Positions 6,136 to 6,852 of a DNA stretch of 6,852 bases are shown here, in pieces (within the stretch, counting starts at the first letter, position 1; each line of letters starts with the position of its first letter). This DNA comes from Chloroflexota bacterium (GTDB lineage Bacteria; Chloroflexota; Anaerolineae; Anaerolineales; Anaerolineaceae): the NCBI GenBank assembly GCA_029777225.1, contig JAKOSR010000099.1, forward strand, positions 1 through 6,852, read 5' to 3'. The notes under the pieces are model-generated. The model saw only the letters and a list, made by a program, of their open reading frames with translations. It was not told the origin of the DNA and ran no database searches. The position numbers were made by a program, and so were the translations under genes.

Positions 6136-6852
6136 ATGAAAAGCCAAAAACTGATCTTTCGAAAGCCAAGCCTTTCCGTTTTGGTCGTATTGGCCGCGTT
6201 GGCAGTTTTTCTTTTCGGTTCTTCCGCGAGTGTTGAAGCGCGCGGCAGCAAAATAGACACGCTTCCTCCCCAGCCGCCAGTGCGACTGCGAGCCATGTCT
6301 GCGGTGCAAGGCACGCAAGCCACCCATTTTGTATATCTTCCGATGGTATTTACAAACAAGCCCGATGGACCAGTGCCGGTGGGTCCTCTGGGTGGAACCT
6401 TCACAGCCCTGGCTGTAGACCCAGGTCAGAATGACAACATCTACGCCGGTAGTTTTGATAGCGGGATTTATAAAAGCTTCGATAAAGGCGTATCCTGGTA
6501 CCGGAAGAGTGCCGGACTGACCAACCTGAAAATTCAGTCGCTGGCTACACACCCCACCAGTTCGCTGATAGTCTACGCGGGAACATACGAAGGCGGTGTC
6601 TTCAAGTCCAGCGACGCGGGAGAGCACTGGATTGCTGCCAACGGTGGTGTGCTAAATGGACATATTGTTTACGATATCGAAATAGACTGCGCCAACCCCA
6701 ACACCTTGTACGTTGTGACCAGGCTGAAAAGCAACCTGGTGGGTTACCTGTATCGAAGTGTCAACGGCGGTGCGAGCTGGACGCTGCTCTTGAGCGGCGA
6801 GAGCTTTGATATCGCGGACTATTTTTACGATATTGACATCCAGCCCGCTCAC
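6136..6852 (+). CDS. Exported Asp-box (BNR/sialidase-type) beta-propeller protein, 3' truncated by window end
   Basis: The first 239 codons of a gene that remains open to the last base. The N-terminus (MKSQKLIFRKPS, then a hydrophobic run at about 13-28 and a small-residue stretch GSSASVEA) is a type I secretion signal with probable cleavage near 35-36. No lipobox Cys is present, so it is not an LspA substrate. YLPM at 67-70 follows the signal. Three Asp boxes (SxDxGxxW type) occur: SFDKGVSW (114-121), SSDAGEHW (158-165) and SVNGGASW (208-215), each preceded by strands such as NIYAGSFDSGIYKS. They predict a beta-propeller of the sialidase/VPS10/YCF48-like kind. Catalytic activity cannot be inferred; many such proteins are non-enzymatic. 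ATG 6136 is preferred because GGAAG (6124-6128) lies seven bases upstream; an in-frame ATG at 6118 has weaker support. Exact role unknown. Confidence 0.87.
   Translation, partial: MKSQKLIFRKPSLSVLVVLAALAVFLFGSSASVEARGSKIDTLPPQPPVRLRAMSAVQGTQATHFVYLPMVFTNKPDGPVPVGPLGGTFTALAVDPGQNDNIYAGSFDSGIYKSFDKGVSWYRKSAGLTNLKIQSLATHPTSSLIVYAGTYEGGVFKSSDAGEHWIAANGGVLNGHIVYDIEIDCANPNTLYVVTRLKSNLVGYLYRSVNGGASWTLLLSGESFDIADYFYDIDIQPAH
6475..6780 (+). repeat. Three Asp-box repeats within the exported protein
   Basis: Bases 6475-6498, 6607-6630 and 6757-6780 encode the three copies of the S-x-D/N-x-G-x-x-W motif, starting 44 and 50 codons apart. This matches successive blades of an Asp-box beta-propeller. The third copy has Asn for Asp, a common substitution. 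Each motif is preceded by a YAG..E/DSG(I/V)(Y/F)KS-like strand, strongest in the first two copies. More copies probably follow beyond the window. Confidence 0.87.

Noticed and set aside
5938..6627. 229-codon - strand open frame across the end of the aldolase and the start of the Asp-box gene
   Set aside because: It opposes the conserved aldolase C-terminus and the signal peptide plus Asp boxes of the + strand gene, with no recognisable motif.

Overview
The window is a compact housekeeping operon, all genes on the + strand, followed by the start of a secreted-protein gene. Its features fit a member of the Chloroflexota, perhaps Anaerolineae-like: moderate GC, a T-box leader, a Thermus-like type 2 isoleucyl-tRNA synthetase, and a secreted Asp-box protein carrying a YLPM-type segment after its signal peptide. 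No rRNA or marker search was possible, so this placement is inference.

Bases 1-375 hold no gene. They contain a plausible extended -10 promoter (about 31-59), then a full T-box leader (about 75-341). The leader has a Stem I with an ATC (Ile) codon in the specifier position, a Stem II A/B-like segment, a UUCG-capped hairpin, the near-invariant T-box sequence at 291-303, and a terminator competing with the antiterminator. The leader should sense uncharged tRNA-Ile and control the genes behind it.

Bases 376-4999 encode ileS (isoleucyl-tRNA synthetase), lspA (signal peptidase II) and an RluD-type pseudouridine synthase, joined by 4-base stop/start overlaps (GTGA, ATGA). Five bases later comes a PLP-dependent L-threonine aldolase (5005-6051). 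No terminator is visible between these four genes, so they are probably one transcript under tRNA-Ile control. The ileS-lspA-rluD part links translation, lipoprotein maturation and rRNA modification, and parts of that order are common in bacteria. Threonine aldolase is less expected; it uses threonine, the precursor of isoleucine.

Bases 6052-6135 are a short intergenic gap without a convincing terminator or promoter. From 6136 an exported protein with three Asp-box (BNR/sialidase-type propeller) repeats runs off the window.

The most notable observation is in IleRS. Its class I signature, normally HxGH, reads GVHH, so the first and third positions are exchanged. This GxHH form is known from a subset of type 2 IleRS enzymes that are hyper-resistant to mupirocin. 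Here it sits in the gene that, by its leader and neighbours, looks like the housekeeping ileS.
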